Of a stretch of 64,000 nucleotides of DNA, positions 1-9,400 are shown in pieces. Where the stretch lies: contig NZ_BFBR01000001.1 in the NCBI RefSeq assembly GCF_003112735.1, positions 434,001 to 498,000 of the forward strand, given 5' to 3'. Made by a program: the position numbers and the translations under genes. Every line of letters begins with the position of its first letter. Within the stretch, counting starts at the first letter, position 1. This DNA comes from Candidatus Phycosocius bacilliformis. GTDB lineage: Bacteria; Pseudomonadota; Alphaproteobacteria; Caulobacterales; Aquidulcibacteraceae. Below the pieces are notes generated by a model, which saw only the letters and a list, made by a program, of their open reading frames with translations, did no database searches and had not been told where the DNA came from.

Positions 1-371
1 TGCTCTCGTCCTTGGGTGTCGCGAATACAGCCCCCGGCGAGTATCATTGGCGCTTCACGGGTTTGCCGCGCCATCAAAAGCAGAGTCTGCGGGCGAACCA
101 CGCAGTCAGGATTAACAAAGGCGAGGACGGGTTGCGTGGCGTGTTGTGCGCCGAGATTACAGCCGCGAGCAAAGCCGATATTGCCATGACCGCTCACAAT
201 CTGTAGCCGCGGCTCTCGCCCGGCCCAATCACGCAAATCTGCAAGCACTGTTGGATGATTGCCATTATCAACAAGGATCAATTCGGCACAAGCTTCAGCA
301 TCCAACAAAGCCTGCAGGCTGGCCGATAAAATCGGGCCGGTGTGATAGGTTACCACAATAGCGCTGATCAT
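1..371 (-). CDS. Glycosyltransferase family 2, N-terminal part (cut by window edge)
   Basis: The first 123 codons of a GT-A fold sugar transferase read leftward and leave the window, so acceptor specificity cannot be judged. It opens with a beta strand MISAIVVTYH, then VDNGN at 34-38, NIGFARGCN at 64-72 and NPD at 87-89. The NPD lies where rhamnosyltransferase-like members keep their metal-binding acidic motif. The ATG is 19 bases after the stop of the O-antigen ligase-like gene on the same strand. The two are probably co-transcribed and act in surface polysaccharide or O-antigen assembly at the cytoplasmic membrane. That role is inferred from family and neighbour. Confidence 0.85.
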   Translation of the reverse strand, partial: MISAIVVTYHTGPILSASLQALLDAEACAELILVDNGNHPTVLADLRDWAGREPRLQIVSGHGNIGFARGCNLGAQHATQPVLAFVNPDCVVRPQTLLLMARQTREAPMILAGGCIRDTQGRE

Positions 372-390
372 GGCGTCATCTGTCACCCCG

Positions 391-1686
391 CTACTGCCTG
401 GCTTGACGCCAACGCCTTGGATTGCGCAACATGGCCGAGAAGGCGATCAAGGCGGCAAAGCTAACCCAGACCCATTCGCGCCAAGCCGCATGGCTAAAGC
501 CCCAACTGATCGCCAGAAAAGTCAGACCACCTGCCAGCGCTGCGGCTGCAACCGGATATCGACCGTAAAGTCGGATGGCGACACCCCCACCCGTTACAAT
601 GGCTAAGGAGGCCAAGAGCGCACCAATTCCCCCAGTTTCCAGCCAAATATGTAGGGGCGCAGAATGGGGATGAAGCTGAATGATTGGCCAACTGATCCCG
701 CCATAAGCTATTGGCGCATCGAAGGTACTGCCGGCACCCAGCCCCCAGCCTGTCAACGGCTTCTGCATGATCAAATGGGATGCGACCTCCCACATCTGGG
801 CGCGACGACCATAGGACAGTGGCATAGCCTCCCCCGGCAAGGCTCTGTGGGCTAGATCGGCTAAGGTTGGATAAATCATCGGCGCAGCGGCTACCAGCAC
901 TGCGGTCCCAGCCGTCACAAGGGCCAGCATGAAGCGGGGAATCCGCAAGGTCAGAAGGGCAACCAATGTTCCAACAACCAGACCTAAGGCATTGAGGTCA
1001 GTTCCGAATTGGAAGGCGACAAAAAGAGCAAGGACAACCAACGCAAATCGCACGCGTGTATCACTTTGCTGCTGATGCAAACAGGCGAAAGCTACCCAGA
1101 AGAGAACCAAGGTCGCCGTTGCACCGCGCCCCATGTCACCCGCAATCTCCAAAGGCTCTTTGTAAGGGGTGGCGATGTAGGTCATCGCATAATGGCTTAT
1201 GGCTTCACTTGTGAGAATAGCCAGAGCCGTGAAAACCCCAGCGACAATTGCCCGTTGGGCCAAAAGTCGATCTTGCCCTGTACAGGCGTGCACCGCCCAA
1301 ACCACAATCGGCCCCAAAATGGCCAAAGTTGCCAACCGGCGCACAGTCTCTGCAGCCAATCCTTGGGCTGGTGACCAAAAGGACGTCATCAAGACCCAAA
1401 ACACAAACAAGAATAGAAACAGCCAAGCCTCACCCGCCCGCTTGACTGTTTGGCCAAGCGAACGGTCCAAAGGGCGTCCGCGGGCAGTGAAGCCGAAAAA
1501 CAACCCCCAGAGCCCCGCAAGGGCGAGTGCCATGGCAAGACCGGCTGTGCCGGTTCCCGCGAACAGGCCAAAAGCAATACCAAACGCGCCGGCGATGCGT
1601 GCGCGGGGGTCCGTTCGAACCTTGCGTTCGAGGTTAAGGGCTGTGCCGGTCAAGCAGCGACGTCTTTCAGGTCCGGGGGCAGGCAT
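391..1686 (-). CDS. O-antigen ligase/polymerase-like membrane protein (Wzy_C/WaaL family)
   Basis: A 431-residue, strongly hydrophobic protein with about ten to twelve membrane segments. The larger loop near residues 290-350 contains [10 protein letters not shown] and [14 protein letters not shown] (from 339), typical of the Wzy_C/WaaL ligase domain. The family polymerises or ligates lipid-linked glycans on the periplasmic face; which one cannot be told here. The ATG at 1686 overlaps the thrS end by 37 bases and its Shine-Dalgarno-like GAGAGGA is almost touching it. A TTG at 1653, overlapping the thrS stop as TTGA, would also keep all membrane segments. The glycosyltransferase follows 19 bases downstream. 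Confidence 0.8.
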   Translation of the reverse strand: MPAPGPERRRCLTGTALNLERKVRTDPRARIAGAFGIAFGLFAGTGTAGLAMALALAGLWGLFFGFTARGRPLDRSLGQTVKRAGEAWLFLFLFVFWVLMTSFWSPAQGLAAETVRRLATLAILGPIVVWAVHACTGQDRLLAQRAIVAGVFTALAILTSEAISHYAMTYIATPYKEPLEIAGDMGRGATATLVLFWVAFACLHQQQSDTRVRFALVVLALFVAFQFGTDLNALGLVVGTLVALLTLRIPRFMLALVTAGTAVLVAAAPMIYPTLADLAHRALPGEAMPLSYGRRAQMWEVASHLIMQKPLTGWGLGAGSTFDAPIAYGGISWPIIQLHPHSAPLHIWLETGGIGALLASLAIVTGGGVAIRLYGRYPVAAAALAGGLTFLAISWGFSHAAWREWVWVSFAALIAFSAMLRNPRRWRQARQ

Positions 1687-3626
1687 TCCTCTCGGAGAAC
1701 ACCAACGGCTTCGTCCAAGCCCATGAATTCCTGCGCCTGGCTACCGAATCGGCGCAAAGCCACTTTGCCCTCCTCAGCCTCGCGGCGGCCGACAATCGCC
1801 ATCACCGGCACTTTGTCGAGGGAATGTTCGCGCACCTTGTAATTAATCTTCTCGTTGCGCAAATCCGTCTCAACCCGGATGCCCGCTTGGCGAAGCCGTG
1901 CAGCAACCGCCTCTGCATAAGCATCGGCTTCTGACGTAATCGTCGCGACGACAACTTGCACTGGGGCCAACCATGTCGGCAGAGCACCTGCATAATTCTC
2001 GATCATGATGCCGATAAAGCGCTCGAATGTCCCAAAGACCGCCCGGTGCAGCATCACAGGACGATGTTTCTGTCCATCCTCACCAGTGTACACCGCATCG
2101 AGACGTTCCGGCAGCACATAATCCAATTGGAAGGTGCCGCATTGCCATGTCCGACCGATCGCATCGGTAAGATGAAATTCTAGTTTTGGACCATAAAAGG
2201 CCCCATCACCCTCTGCGATGGAGAAGTCGACCCCAACGCTGCTCAATGCATCGGCTAGCGCCTTCTCGGCCTTATCCCAAGTCTTATCGCTGCCTGCGCG
2301 TTTTTCCGGCCGCGTTGCCAGTCGATACTCAATTTTGGTGAGGCCGCAGGCTTGATAGGTCCGATTGAACAAATTGAGGAAGCGTTTTGTCTCCTCACCA
2401 ATTTGATCCTCTCGGCAGAAAATATGAGCATCATCCTGGGTCATCTGACGTACACGCATCAGGCCATGCAAAGCGCCGTTGGCCTCGTTGCGATGACAAC
2501 ACCCAAATTCGGCCATTCTAATTGGCAAGTCGCGATAGCTGCGCTGGTCGGATTTGAAGATCTGAATATGGGCCGGACAATTCATCGGTTTGAGGGCCAA
2601 AAGATCGGCGTCGCCGGAGAAGATTGGCGCATCATCCTCGATGGAGGGGGCTTCATCGGGGACCACAAACATGTTTTCGCGGAATTTCTCCCAATGGCCA
2701 GACTGTTCCCAGAATTTAGAGGCGAGCAATTGCGGCGTCTTGACCTCGACATAGCCATCTTGATCAAGCTGACGGCGAATGAAGGCCTCCAGCGTGCGCC
2801 AAATCATATAGCCCTTCGGATGCCAGAATACTGAGCCTTGAGCCTCTTCCTGAAAATGGAAGAGATCCAGGGCCCGGCCAATCTTGCGGTGATCGCGCTT
2901 TTCGGCCTCTTCCAACCGCATCAGGTGTTCGGCCAATTGCTTTTCATCAGCCCAGGCCGTGCCATAGATACGCTGGAGCTGTGGGTTCTTGGGATCACCG
3001 CGCCAATAGGCCCCTGCCAGCTTCATCAGTTTGAAGGCCTTACCCAGTCGGCCTGTCGAGGGCAGGTGCGGCCCGCGGCATAAATCCTTCCAAGTCTCGC
3101 CTTGACGATAAACGGTGATCACTTCTCCCGGCGGAATAATATCGTCAATGATGTTGGCTTTGAAGGTTTCACCAATGGCGTTGAAGTGACCGATCGCTTC
3201 ATCGCGCGCCATCTCCTCGCGGATGATGGGCAAGTCGGCATCGACAATTTCACGCATACGCTTTTCGATTGCCTCGAAATCGTCGGTGGAGAATTTCTCA
3301 GCCCGGTAAAAGTCGTAGTAGAAGCCATCTTCAACCGTAGGGCCGATTGTGACTTGGGTACCGGGGAATAGCTCTTGGACTGCCTGAGCCAGCACGTGGG
3401 CGGCATCATGGCGCAACACTTCTAGTCCATCCGCGCTGTCACGCGTGACAAGTTCGAACTTGCCACCCCGGTCCAACGGACGGGTCAAATCCCACCAATC
3501 GCCATCGATTTTGGCTGCAACGACCTTTTTGGCAAGCGTTTTGGAGATGCCCTCAGCAATGGCCAAGGGTGTGGTGTTTAGATCGTAGGGACGGACTGCC
3601 CCGTCAGGAAATTGAAGCTGGATCAT
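1650..3626 (-). CDS. thrS: Threonine--tRNA ligase
   Basis: A full-length class II threonyl-tRNA synthetase of 658 residues that charges tRNA-Thr. The domains are complete and in order: TGS at about 1-62, the editing domain with HDAAH at 73-77 and CRGPH further on, the catalytic core with MNCPAH (zinc Cys) and the motif 2 stretch [12 protein letters not shown], motif 3 [13 protein letters not shown], and the anticodon-binding domain to the end. I chose the ATG giving MIQLQFPDG, with AAGG four bases upstream, over an in-frame start 48 bases further upstream. The start lies 23 bases inside yidD, and the stop region overlaps the O-antigen ligase-like gene, so the unit is tightly packed. Confidence 0.97.
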   Translation of the reverse strand: MIQLQFPDGAVRPYDLNTTPLAIAEGISKTLAKKVVAAKIDGDWWDLTRPLDRGGKFELVTRDSADGLEVLRHDAAHVLAQAVQELFPGTQVTIGPTVEDGFYYDFYRAEKFSTDDFEAIEKRMREIVDADLPIIREEMARDEAIGHFNAIGETFKANIIDDIIPPGEVITVYRQGETWKDLCRGPHLPSTGRLGKAFKLMKLAGAYWRGDPKNPQLQRIYGTAWADEKQLAEHLMRLEEAEKRDHRKIGRALDLFHFQEEAQGSVFWHPKGYMIWRTLEAFIRRQLDQDGYVEVKTPQLLASKFWEQSGHWEKFRENMFVVPDEAPSIEDDAPIFSGDADLLALKPMNCPAHIQIFKSDQRSYRDLPIRMAEFGCCHRNEANGALHGLMRVRQMTQDDAHIFCREDQIGEETKRFLNLFNRTYQACGLTKIEYRLATRPEKRAGSDKTWDKAEKALADALSSVGVDFSIAEGDGAFYGPKLEFHLTDAIGRTWQCGTFQLDYVLPERLDAVYTGEDGQKHRPVMLHRAVFGTFERFIGIMIENYAGALPTWLAPVQVVVATITSEADAYAEAVAARLRQAGIRVETDLRNEKINYKVREHSLDKVPVMAIVGRREAEEGKVALRRFGSQAQEFMGLDEAVGVLREECLPPDLKDVAA

Positions 3627-4053
3627 GGCCTTGTCTTTGTTGGTCTTTTGTCGTGGAAACGCTGTTTGGCTCACTCATCTGGGCATCAGCAGGTACATCC
3701 GGTGCAGGGCGAACGCCCCCTTGCCAGTCGCCATAGCGCCATGGCATCCAAGCTGGAACCGGACTACAGGTTAGAGGCACTGGATCATAACCCGCGCCCC
3801 CGCCGGGACGGCATCGGCAAACCCGCGCCAAACCCATCCAAGAGCCCCGCCACGCCCCATGCGCGGCGACGCAACCCGCTGCATAATCCGAACAGGTCGG
3901 CAGATAGCGACATTGCTGACCAATCAGCGGCGACAATGTCACCTTGTAAATCCGCTGTGCCACGAGCAAGGCGCGCGCCGCCAGAGACAGGCGCGACCTT
4001 GTGGATGGATTGTCGTCATAACGGCGCGTCGTGGATGAGAATTGCATCGTCAT
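3604..4053 (-). CDS. yidD: Membrane protein insertion efficiency factor YidD
   Basis: A small protein thought to help YidC insert inner-membrane proteins. The diagnostic core lies at residues 29-93: a short hydrophobic amphipathic segment, then [13 protein letters not shown] (48-58) and [17 protein letters not shown] (77-93), with the family's conserved Cys residues and terminal DPVP. At 149 residues it is longer than the usual 70-100, with about 25 extra N-terminal and 55 extra C-terminal residues of low complexity. The C-terminal extension runs into the thrS start. Start choices are ATG 4053, ATG 4047 or TTG 4068. The gene is usually near rnpA/yidC; here it sits between an IscU-like gene and thrS. 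Confidence 0.92.
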   Translation of the reverse strand: MTMQFSSTTRRYDDNPSTRSRLSLAARALLVAQRIYKVTLSPLIGQQCRYLPTCSDYAAGCVAAHGAWRGSWMGLARVCRCRPGGGAGYDPVPLTCSPVPAWMPWRYGDWQGGVRPAPDVPADAQMSEPNSVSTTKDQQRQGHDPASIS

Positions 4054-4085
4054 ACCGCCGGGAACCAAAGCACGTGATCCCCAAG

Positions 4086-4117
4086 CCCTTCCTGTGACGG
4101 ACCCTTCCTGTGACGGA
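4086..4117. repeat. Perfect tandem duplication of a 16-bp unit
   Basis: CCCTTCCTGTGACGGA occurs twice head to tail with no gap (4086-4101 and 4102-4117), just upstream of yidD and downstream of the IscU-like gene. It looks like a recent slippage duplication in the intergenic spacer. No function is evident, though it changes the spacing of any yidD promoter located here. Confidence 0.9.
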
Positions 4118-4281
4118 ATAGTGCGTTAATGCCAAATTACGAGACAGGTTCAACTCGCCGCCGCGAAGCGCCCTGCCACGCTTCGCCGGCGTTAACCGGT
4201 AGTCAATCCTGCACGTGCAAATCCATCAGTCATAGCGGCCCTTCTACCCTCATCACGGGGGGTTTGTCACCATCCATCGCG

Positions 4282-4770
4282 TCAGTTTTCGCCCGCCACC
4301 ACCTGACGGGCTTGCAGCACAGCTTCTGCCAGATTTTTCCCAACAGATTTCTCGGCTTCATCAAGCGCATCGCAAGCCGCCTCAAAGGCCAGCAATGCAG
4401 AGGCGTGACGGGGTGGATAGTCACGCACAGCTTCGAGATACCGCAATTCCCAAAAGCGGCCGGTTGGCGGGGGGCCGGCTTCCTTCAACATCGCGCGAAA
4501 GCTGTCTCGCGCGTTACGGATTTCGTCAGGGCTCGCCCCCAAAATGTGCCGCATCAGAATGCTGGCGCTGGCTTGCCCCAAAGCACAGGCTTTGGGCTCG
4601 ATACCTGCGGCAGACACGTGTCCCTCGTCGAGGGTGAGATCAAGGTCAATACGCGAACCGCACAAGCGCGACACCCGATGCGCCCGCCCATTAGGGCTTG
4701 CCAGCAGGCCGACATGGGGAATGTCAGCTGCCAGTTCGAGAACGCGGGGCGAGTAAAGATCGTGGCTCAT
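4282..4770 (-). CDS. IscU/NifU-N-like iron-sulfur scaffold family protein, third Cys replaced
   Basis: A 162-residue protein of the IscU/NifU N-terminal fold, which in the canonical family assembles Fe-S clusters on three cysteines. RLCGSRIDLDL supplies C37 and KACALGQASAS supplies C62, both in their usual context. At the third site, where IscU reads HC or a similar Cys motif, this protein has RHASALLAFEA with alanine at 123; the nearest Cys is at 133. It may therefore bind clusters differently or not act as a classical scaffold. The ATG at 4770 is preceded by AGGGCG and begins MSHDLYSPRV. It leads the yidD-thrS unit; no iscS or suf genes are present. Confidence 0.8.
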   Translation of the reverse strand: MSHDLYSPRVLELAADIPHVGLLASPNGRAHRVSRLCGSRIDLDLTLDEGHVSAAGIEPKACALGQASASILMRHILGASPDEIRNARDSFRAMLKEAGPPPTGRFWELRYLEAVRDYPPRHASALLAFEAACDALDEAEKSVGKNLAEAVLQARQVVAGEN

Positions 4771-4923
4771 TCGCCCTGATATAGGGCTAGCGCAGCCAGC
4801 ATGAAAGCCGAAATCGGAAAATCGATACAATTTGAAACAACCTCTCATAAAGATGTGCGGATTTTGAGACTGGATGTTAATTGAGTTGGGCTATGGGCGA
4901 TCGTGTAATTGTGAGTAACAGCC

Positions 4924-7398
4924 TTGATCCGTTCCTATGCCCTACAAAAGCACCTGATCCATGCGCGCCAGGAAATTCCGATCGTTATCATTATGATCGG
5001 GATTGCAGGGGCGTCATTTGCGCTGGCAATTCACCAGATCTGGCCCCTTATTTGGGTGGCTGGCTTTCTGACTGTATTTGCCTTTGACACATGGTTTAGC
5101 CACCGTTTGGCATCTTGGGAGCGCTCGCGCTTGATTGCGCCATGGACGTCTGTGCATTTGGGTGTGGTGTCATGTGTAACAATGTGCACCTTCATGATTG
5201 TACCCATTGCGATGCTGACAACCGGCGACATCGCGCTGGCTGTGGCAGCGATTGCCATGTTGGCGGCCTCAGCAACACGGGCAACCAATACCTTATCGGT
5301 CTCGCGCATTGCGGGCATCATGACCCTGACGCCTTTCGTCACCCTGCCGATCGCCAGCTTGCTTCTGCCCGTGGCCTCCCAAGAGGTTGAGGTAAGCTTC
5401 TCGCATCTTGTTGCCGTTCTCGCGACCATTTGTGGACTGGGCTATATTGTGATGGCTTGGCGTTATCGTGATATGGTGGAGCAGAAGCTTGAGCGGGCGC
5501 GGCGCGAGGCTCTTGTCCAAGGCCGCGCCGCAGCGCGCGACGCGATGATCTCCAAGTTAATGTTCCAACACACAAGCATGCGTGCCGCCCTGTTTGATAC
5601 CAAAGGCCGCTTCCTTGCCGTCAATGCAGCCTGGCTGTCCGCGATCAACAAGTCCGAACAGGATCTTTTGGGCCGCACTATGGCTGACGCCATGCCCTCC
5701 GCCAAAGCAACTTGGCACGAAGCCATCGAGGCGGCGCTTCAGGGGCGTAGTACCCAGAAGTCTTTTGACCATCGGGTACGGGCCGATGGGGTTGAAGTCT
5801 ATCTCGATTGGGAAGTTCACCCTTGGTACACGCCCGAGGGCCAGATCGGTGGGGCTATCGGCTACGCTCAAGATGTCACCGAAGTCTTCATGGTACGCGC
5901 CGATGAAAAGGCCAAACAAGCGCGCCTGACCGCAATGATGGCCCGAGCACAAGAGGCGCTGGATGAAAAGCGCAAGCTGCTGGAAGACCTTTGTGACGCG
6001 GAGGTTTTAAGCCTGAAATCTGCGTCAGCTAGTCAGGATGCTGAAACACTGGACGATCATGGCGCGACGCCAGCTGCCGATGATCCCAGCGGTCCCAGTG
6101 CAGGGCAATTGCTGGCTGGCTTTGAGCGAATCTTGCGCGACATTGACGAGCGCGACCATTTGCTTGCCACAGCTGTGCAACAATTGAGCGAAGCCCGGCA
6201 TAAGGCTGAGATTGCCAGCCAAGCCAAATCTCAACTGATGGCCAATGTCAGTCATGAATTGCGCACACCTCTGCATGCCATTCTCGGCTATACTGAAATG
6301 CTGATTGAGGACGCAGAACATGATGGCCGGGGCGAAGCCGCGCGCGATGCCCGCAAGGTACAGAACTCGGCCCACCAATTGCTCAAGCTGATTAATGAAA
6401 TACTCGATTTGGCCAAGATCGAGGCTGGTAAAATGGACCTAACCTATGAGCAGATCAATCTGCAGGAATTGGCAGAAGATGTGTTCCAGAGCCTTGGACC
6501 TCTGGCGCGAAACAGAGGCAATCAGCTGACTCTGACGGCGCCTGAAGACCCGATCCTGGTGCTTACCGACGGCTTCCGTTTGCGCCAGTGCTTGATGAAT
6601 CTGATCTCCAACGCCATCAAATTCACCGAGAATGGCGATGTGGAGGTTTGTATTGCGCGCAAAAGCCCCCCGTCAGCGCAGCCCTATGTGGACATTTCGG
6701 TGCGTGACACAGGCATTGGCATGACAACTGAAGCTCTGTCCCGGCTGTTCCAGCCCTTTCAACAAGCCGATAACTCGGTCACTCGGACCTTCGGCGGGAC
6801 GGGATTGGGGCTGACTTTGACCCGAGAGATGGTGCAATTGTTGGGCGGGACAGTGTCGGTGGAAAGCCAAGCAGGTGTGGGATCGACATTCACGCTGCGG
6901 GTGCCGGCGCGTGGCCTGTCGGCCAGCGATGTGGTGGTCAACATGATTGGCGATGAAACAACGCCACTTGTTCTCGTGATTGATGGCGATGATGTATCGG
7001 GTGCGCTGGCTCAACGCGCGGTCCAAGGCCTCGGTTTCAATTGCGCACTGGCTTGCACTGCCACATCCGCATCTGCCTATCTCGATTTCCGTACGGTTGA
7101 TCTGATCATCCTAAATCTCGACATTCCTGACGGTGATGGCCTGACCAGCCTGCACAAATTACGCGAGCGCGATAGCCTGATTGACACACCGATTGTGGTG
7201 GTTGCCGACGACGATGATCAACGCAAATCGATTGCCGCAGGGGCGCAGGAACATCTTATGAAGCCTGTCACTGGAGCCGTTCTGGGCTCAGCTATTGCCA
7301 GATTGATCCGCCCTAAGGCCGATCACGTAGAAAATGACGTCATCAATTTGCCCGGGCTTAATCACTGGCGCGGCCTGAAAATGCGGGAGCGGGCCTAG
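4924..7398 (+). CDS. Membrane PAS hybrid histidine kinase with degenerate receiver
   Basis: An 824-residue sensor kinase. About six membrane helices (18-180) precede a PAS domain (about 210-305), a coiled-coil linker, HisKA with the H-box NVSHELRTPLHAI (His444), a complete HATPase (NLISNAIKF, DTGIGM, GGTGLGL) and a C-terminal receiver. In the receiver the acidic pocket (VIDGDD) and Lys (LMKPV) remain, but the phospho-acceptor site reads LNLDIP with Asn731 and the Thr/Ser switch is Ala. It is therefore probably a pseudo-receiver and phosphate should go to the two receivers encoded next. The frame opens after a stop at 4912; TTG at 4924 is the first start, with a weak ribosome site. An ATG at residue 24 is possible. 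Confidence 0.9.
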   Translation: MIRSYALQKHLIHARQEIPIVIIMIGIAGASFALAIHQIWPLIWVAGFLTVFAFDTWFSHRLASWERSRLIAPWTSVHLGVVSCVTMCTFMIVPIAMLTTGDIALAVAAIAMLAASATRATNTLSVSRIAGIMTLTPFVTLPIASLLLPVASQEVEVSFSHLVAVLATICGLGYIVMAWRYRDMVEQKLERARREALVQGRAAARDAMISKLMFQHTSMRAALFDTKGRFLAVNAAWLSAINKSEQDLLGRTMADAMPSAKATWHEAIEAALQGRSTQKSFDHRVRADGVEVYLDWEVHPWYTPEGQIGGAIGYAQDVTEVFMVRADEKAKQARLTAMMARAQEALDEKRKLLEDLCDAEVLSLKSASASQDAETLDDHGATPAADDPSGPSAGQLLAGFERILRDIDERDHLLATAVQQLSEARHKAEIASQAKSQLMANVSHELRTPLHAILGYTEMLIEDAEHDGRGEAARDARKVQNSAHQLLKLINEILDLAKIEAGKMDLTYEQINLQELAEDVFQSLGPLARNRGNQLTLTAPEDPILVLTDGFRLRQCLMNLISNAIKFTENGDVEVCIARKSPPSAQPYVDISVRDTGIGMTTEALSRLFQPFQQADNSVTRTFGGTGLGLTLTREMVQLLGGTVSVESQAGVGSTFTLRVPARGLSASDVVVNMIGDETTPLVLVIDGDDVSGALAQRAVQGLGFNCALACTATSASAYLDFRTVDLIILNLDIPDGDGLTSLHKLRERDSLIDTPIVVVADDDDQRKSIAAGAQEHLMKPVTGAVLGSAIARLIRPKADHVENDVINLPGLNHWRGLKMRERA

Positions 7399-7454
7399 TC
7401 GGCCTGTTGCAAATCATGCGACTTGTAAACGGCAAGTAAGTTCGGGGGAACGTC

Positions 7455-7826
7455 GTGCAAAGAATTTTGCTGGCAGAAGACCATGATGACAATCGCGAGA
7501 TGCTGATGCGGCGTCTGACGCGGGCGGGGTTTGATGTGCGTGGAGCCTGCGACGGTCAGGATGCGGTGACCCAAGCTCTAAGCTGGAAGCCTGATCTGGT
7601 GCTGATGGATGTATCCATGCCGATCATGTCAGGCCTTGAGGCCACCCGGAAGATTCGTGAGAGTCTGGGCGCGAGTATCCGTGTCATCGCCTTGACGGCT
7701 CACGCCATGAATGAATCCCGTGAGGCCTGTCTTGAAGCCGGGTGCGATGCTTTCGCCACCAAGCCAGTCGATTGGCCTTTCTTGATGGATGAAATGAGCC
7801 GCCAGTTTCAGGCCAAAGCTTCATGA
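7455..7826 (+). CDS. Single-domain response regulator (stand-alone receiver)
   Basis: A 123-residue CheY/DivK-type receiver with no output domain. It carries the acidic pair (AEDHD, 8-10), phospho-acceptor Asp52 in LVLMDVSMP, the switch Thr in ALTAHAM and Lys in ATKPVD, so it should be phosphorylatable. It starts with GTG at 7455 behind a strong GGGGGAA site. It follows the hybrid kinase by 56 bases, and its stop overlaps the next receiver as ATGA. The likely phospho-donor is the upstream kinase. DivK-like overall, but I see nothing that makes it an orthologue. Confidence 0.93.
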   Translation: MQRILLAEDHDDNREMLMRRLTRAGFDVRGACDGQDAVTQALSWKPDLVLMDVSMPIMSGLEATRKIRESLGASIRVIALTAHAMNESREACLEAGCDAFATKPVDWPFLMDEMSRQFQAKAS

Positions 7827-8335
7827 TGGATGCAAAAGACAAAAGTTGGGCCAAGGTCAACATCTTGGTTGTCGACGACTTGCAAGACAATATCGATGTG
7901 ATTGCGCGGCGTCTGCGCAACCGGGATGCGCAGGTCTATGAAGCCAGCGACGGACATGAAGCGCTGGACGTTTTGAGCGTATCGCCGGTCGACATCATAT
8001 TGCTTGATGTCATGATGCCAGGTCTCAGCGGGGTTGATCTGGTCCGCCGCATCCGTTCCAAGCGCTGCGCCTCGGCCCTGCCGATCATCATGGTCTCAGC
8101 ACGCAATGATCAAGCTATAATGCTGGAATGCCTGCAGGCCGGAGCCAATGATTATGTGACCAAGCCAGTCGATTTTCAGATGTTGTGTGCGCGCATTGAA
8201 ACGCATTTGGGCATACGCGAAACCTATCGGGCCGTGCTGCGCGATAGGGCCAAACAGGTGAATATGGCCGAAGAAACGCGGCTCCGCCTCGCCGAGGCAG
8301 AGGCCCAGCTGGCCAATTTGGCGCTCAAGCGCTAG
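7823..8335 (+). CDS. Response regulator receiver with C-terminal coiled coil
   Basis: A 170-residue protein. The receiver (about 12-130) has DD at 18-19, Asp62 in LLDVMMPGLSG, Ser in IMVSARND and Lys in VTKPVDF. A charged helix of about 40 residues follows, rich in Ala, Glu, Arg and Leu, and ends the protein. There is no DNA-binding or enzymatic output domain, so the helix may dimerise or dock on a partner. The start overlaps the preceding receiver by four bases (ATGA), which implies translational coupling. The stop is three bases from the stop of the convergent KamA-like gene. Confidence 0.9.
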   Translation: MMDAKDKSWAKVNILVVDDLQDNIDVIARRLRNRDAQVYEASDGHEALDVLSVSPVDIILLDVMMPGLSGVDLVRRIRSKRCASALPIIMVSARNDQAIMLECLQAGANDYVTKPVDFQMLCARIETHLGIRETYRAVLRDRAKQVNMAEETRLRLAEAEAQLANLALKR

Positions 8336-8338
8336 GCT

Positions 8339-9400
8339 TTAGCCCTTGTAATCTCGCCAAAGGCCATTGCCATCAAGGACTTGGATGCCGTCTGAATGAA
8401 TGCGGACGGAAGCAGCGTCAAGCGGGGCCTTGTAGGCCCCACCGGGTACATCGAGGACATAGGTCGGTTGGGCCAGCCCACTGATGGATTGTCGCAAGCC
8501 ACGCATTAATTCCTGGCCGTCTGCAACCGACGGCCGGAAGTGGCTGGTGCCGGGGGCGAGGTCTGGATGGTGGAGATAATAGGGCTTGATGCCCAAACTG
8601 ATGAAGGCGCGCATCAAGTCAGTCAGAACTTCCAGCCGGTCATTGACCCCCTTCAACAAGACGGACTGGCTAATCAAGCTGATCCCAGCTTGGCGTAAGC
8701 GCGCGATGGCAGTACGTGCGTCTGGGGTCAATTCGCGGGGATGATTGGCGTGGATCGCCACCCAACTTGCCACCCCATCAGCCTGCAAGGCTGCGACAAA
8801 GTCGGGGCTGATCCGTTCGGGGGCAACCACTGGCACACGTGTATGCCAACGCACCACTTGAATATGCGGGATGTCAGCCAGCGCTTGGGTTAATTCATGG
8901 GCACGGCGGGCAGACAGCATGAACGGATCCCCGCCAGTCAAGATGACTTCATGGATCTGCGGTCGAGCTTCGATATAGTTTAGCGCTTGGTTGAGGACCG
9001 CGCCGGTCATGGCCTCACCACCAGGGCCAACCATTTCACGCCGAAAACAAAAGCGGCAATAAACAGGGCAGGCGGAGACGACTTTCAATAGGACACGGTC
9101 GGCATATCGATGCACCAAGCCCGGCACGGGCGAGAAGCCAGCATCATCAATCGGATCTGCGCTTTCCTCAGGCAAATACGTCAGCTCAGCTGCCTGTGGC
9201 ACGAATTGAGCGGCAATAGGATCGGCCGGATCGCTTGGATCAATCAAATCCGCCATGGTGGATGTGAGAGCCACAGCATAGCGCCTGGCCACGGGAGCCA
9301 AGTGATCTGCCGTTTCTTTGGTGAGAAGCCCGGCGGCGACAAGATGGTCAAGTCGGGTCAGCGGCCGCCCATCCCTAGCGACTGCGACCTCACCCAACAC
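8339..9400 (-). CDS. Lysine 2,3-aminomutase-like radical SAM protein (KamA/EpmB family)
   Basis: A radical SAM, PLP-dependent aminomutase. [11 protein letters not shown] gives the CxxxCxxC that binds the [4Fe-4S] cluster, [10 protein letters not shown] is the family's SAM-site motif, and [10 protein letters not shown] carries the Lys expected to hold PLP. EpmB-type members convert lysine to beta-lysine for EF-P modification; others act on free lysine. No efp or epmA lies nearby, so substrate is open. The reading frame continues far into dut, but the homologous part starts around [17 protein letters not shown] therefore chose GTG 9400, an 11-base overlap with dut; TTG 9397 and GTG 9418 are alternatives. 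Confidence 0.85.
   Translation of the reverse strand: MLGEVAVARDGRPLTRLDHLVAAGLLTKETADHLAPVARRYAVALTSTMADLIDPSDPADPIAAQFVPQAAELTYLPEESADPIDDAGFSPVPGLVHRYADRVLLKVVSACPVYCRFCFRREMVGPGGEAMTGAVLNQALNYIEARPQIHEVILTGGDPFMLSARRAHELTQALADIPHIQVVRWHTRVPVVAPERISPDFVAALQADGVASWVAIHANHPRELTPDARTAIARLRQAGISLISQSVLLKGVNDRLEVLTDLMRAFISLGIKPYYLHHPDLAPGTSHFRPSVADGQELMRGLRQSISGLAQPTYVLDVPGGAYKAPLDAASVRIHSDGIQVLDGNGLWRDYKG

Noticed and set aside
1199-1726. Long plus-strand open frames across the O-antigen ligase-like gene and similar opposite-strand frames elsewhere
   Set aside because: They are antisense to genes with clear family motifs; high-GC codon bias leaves such shadow frames open.
4156-4191. Two-part GC-rich hairpin (GCGAAGCG / CGCTTCGC) downstream of the IscU-like gene
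   Set aside because: It could form in RNA, but has a bulge and no T-run, and the downstream gene is probably co-transcribed.
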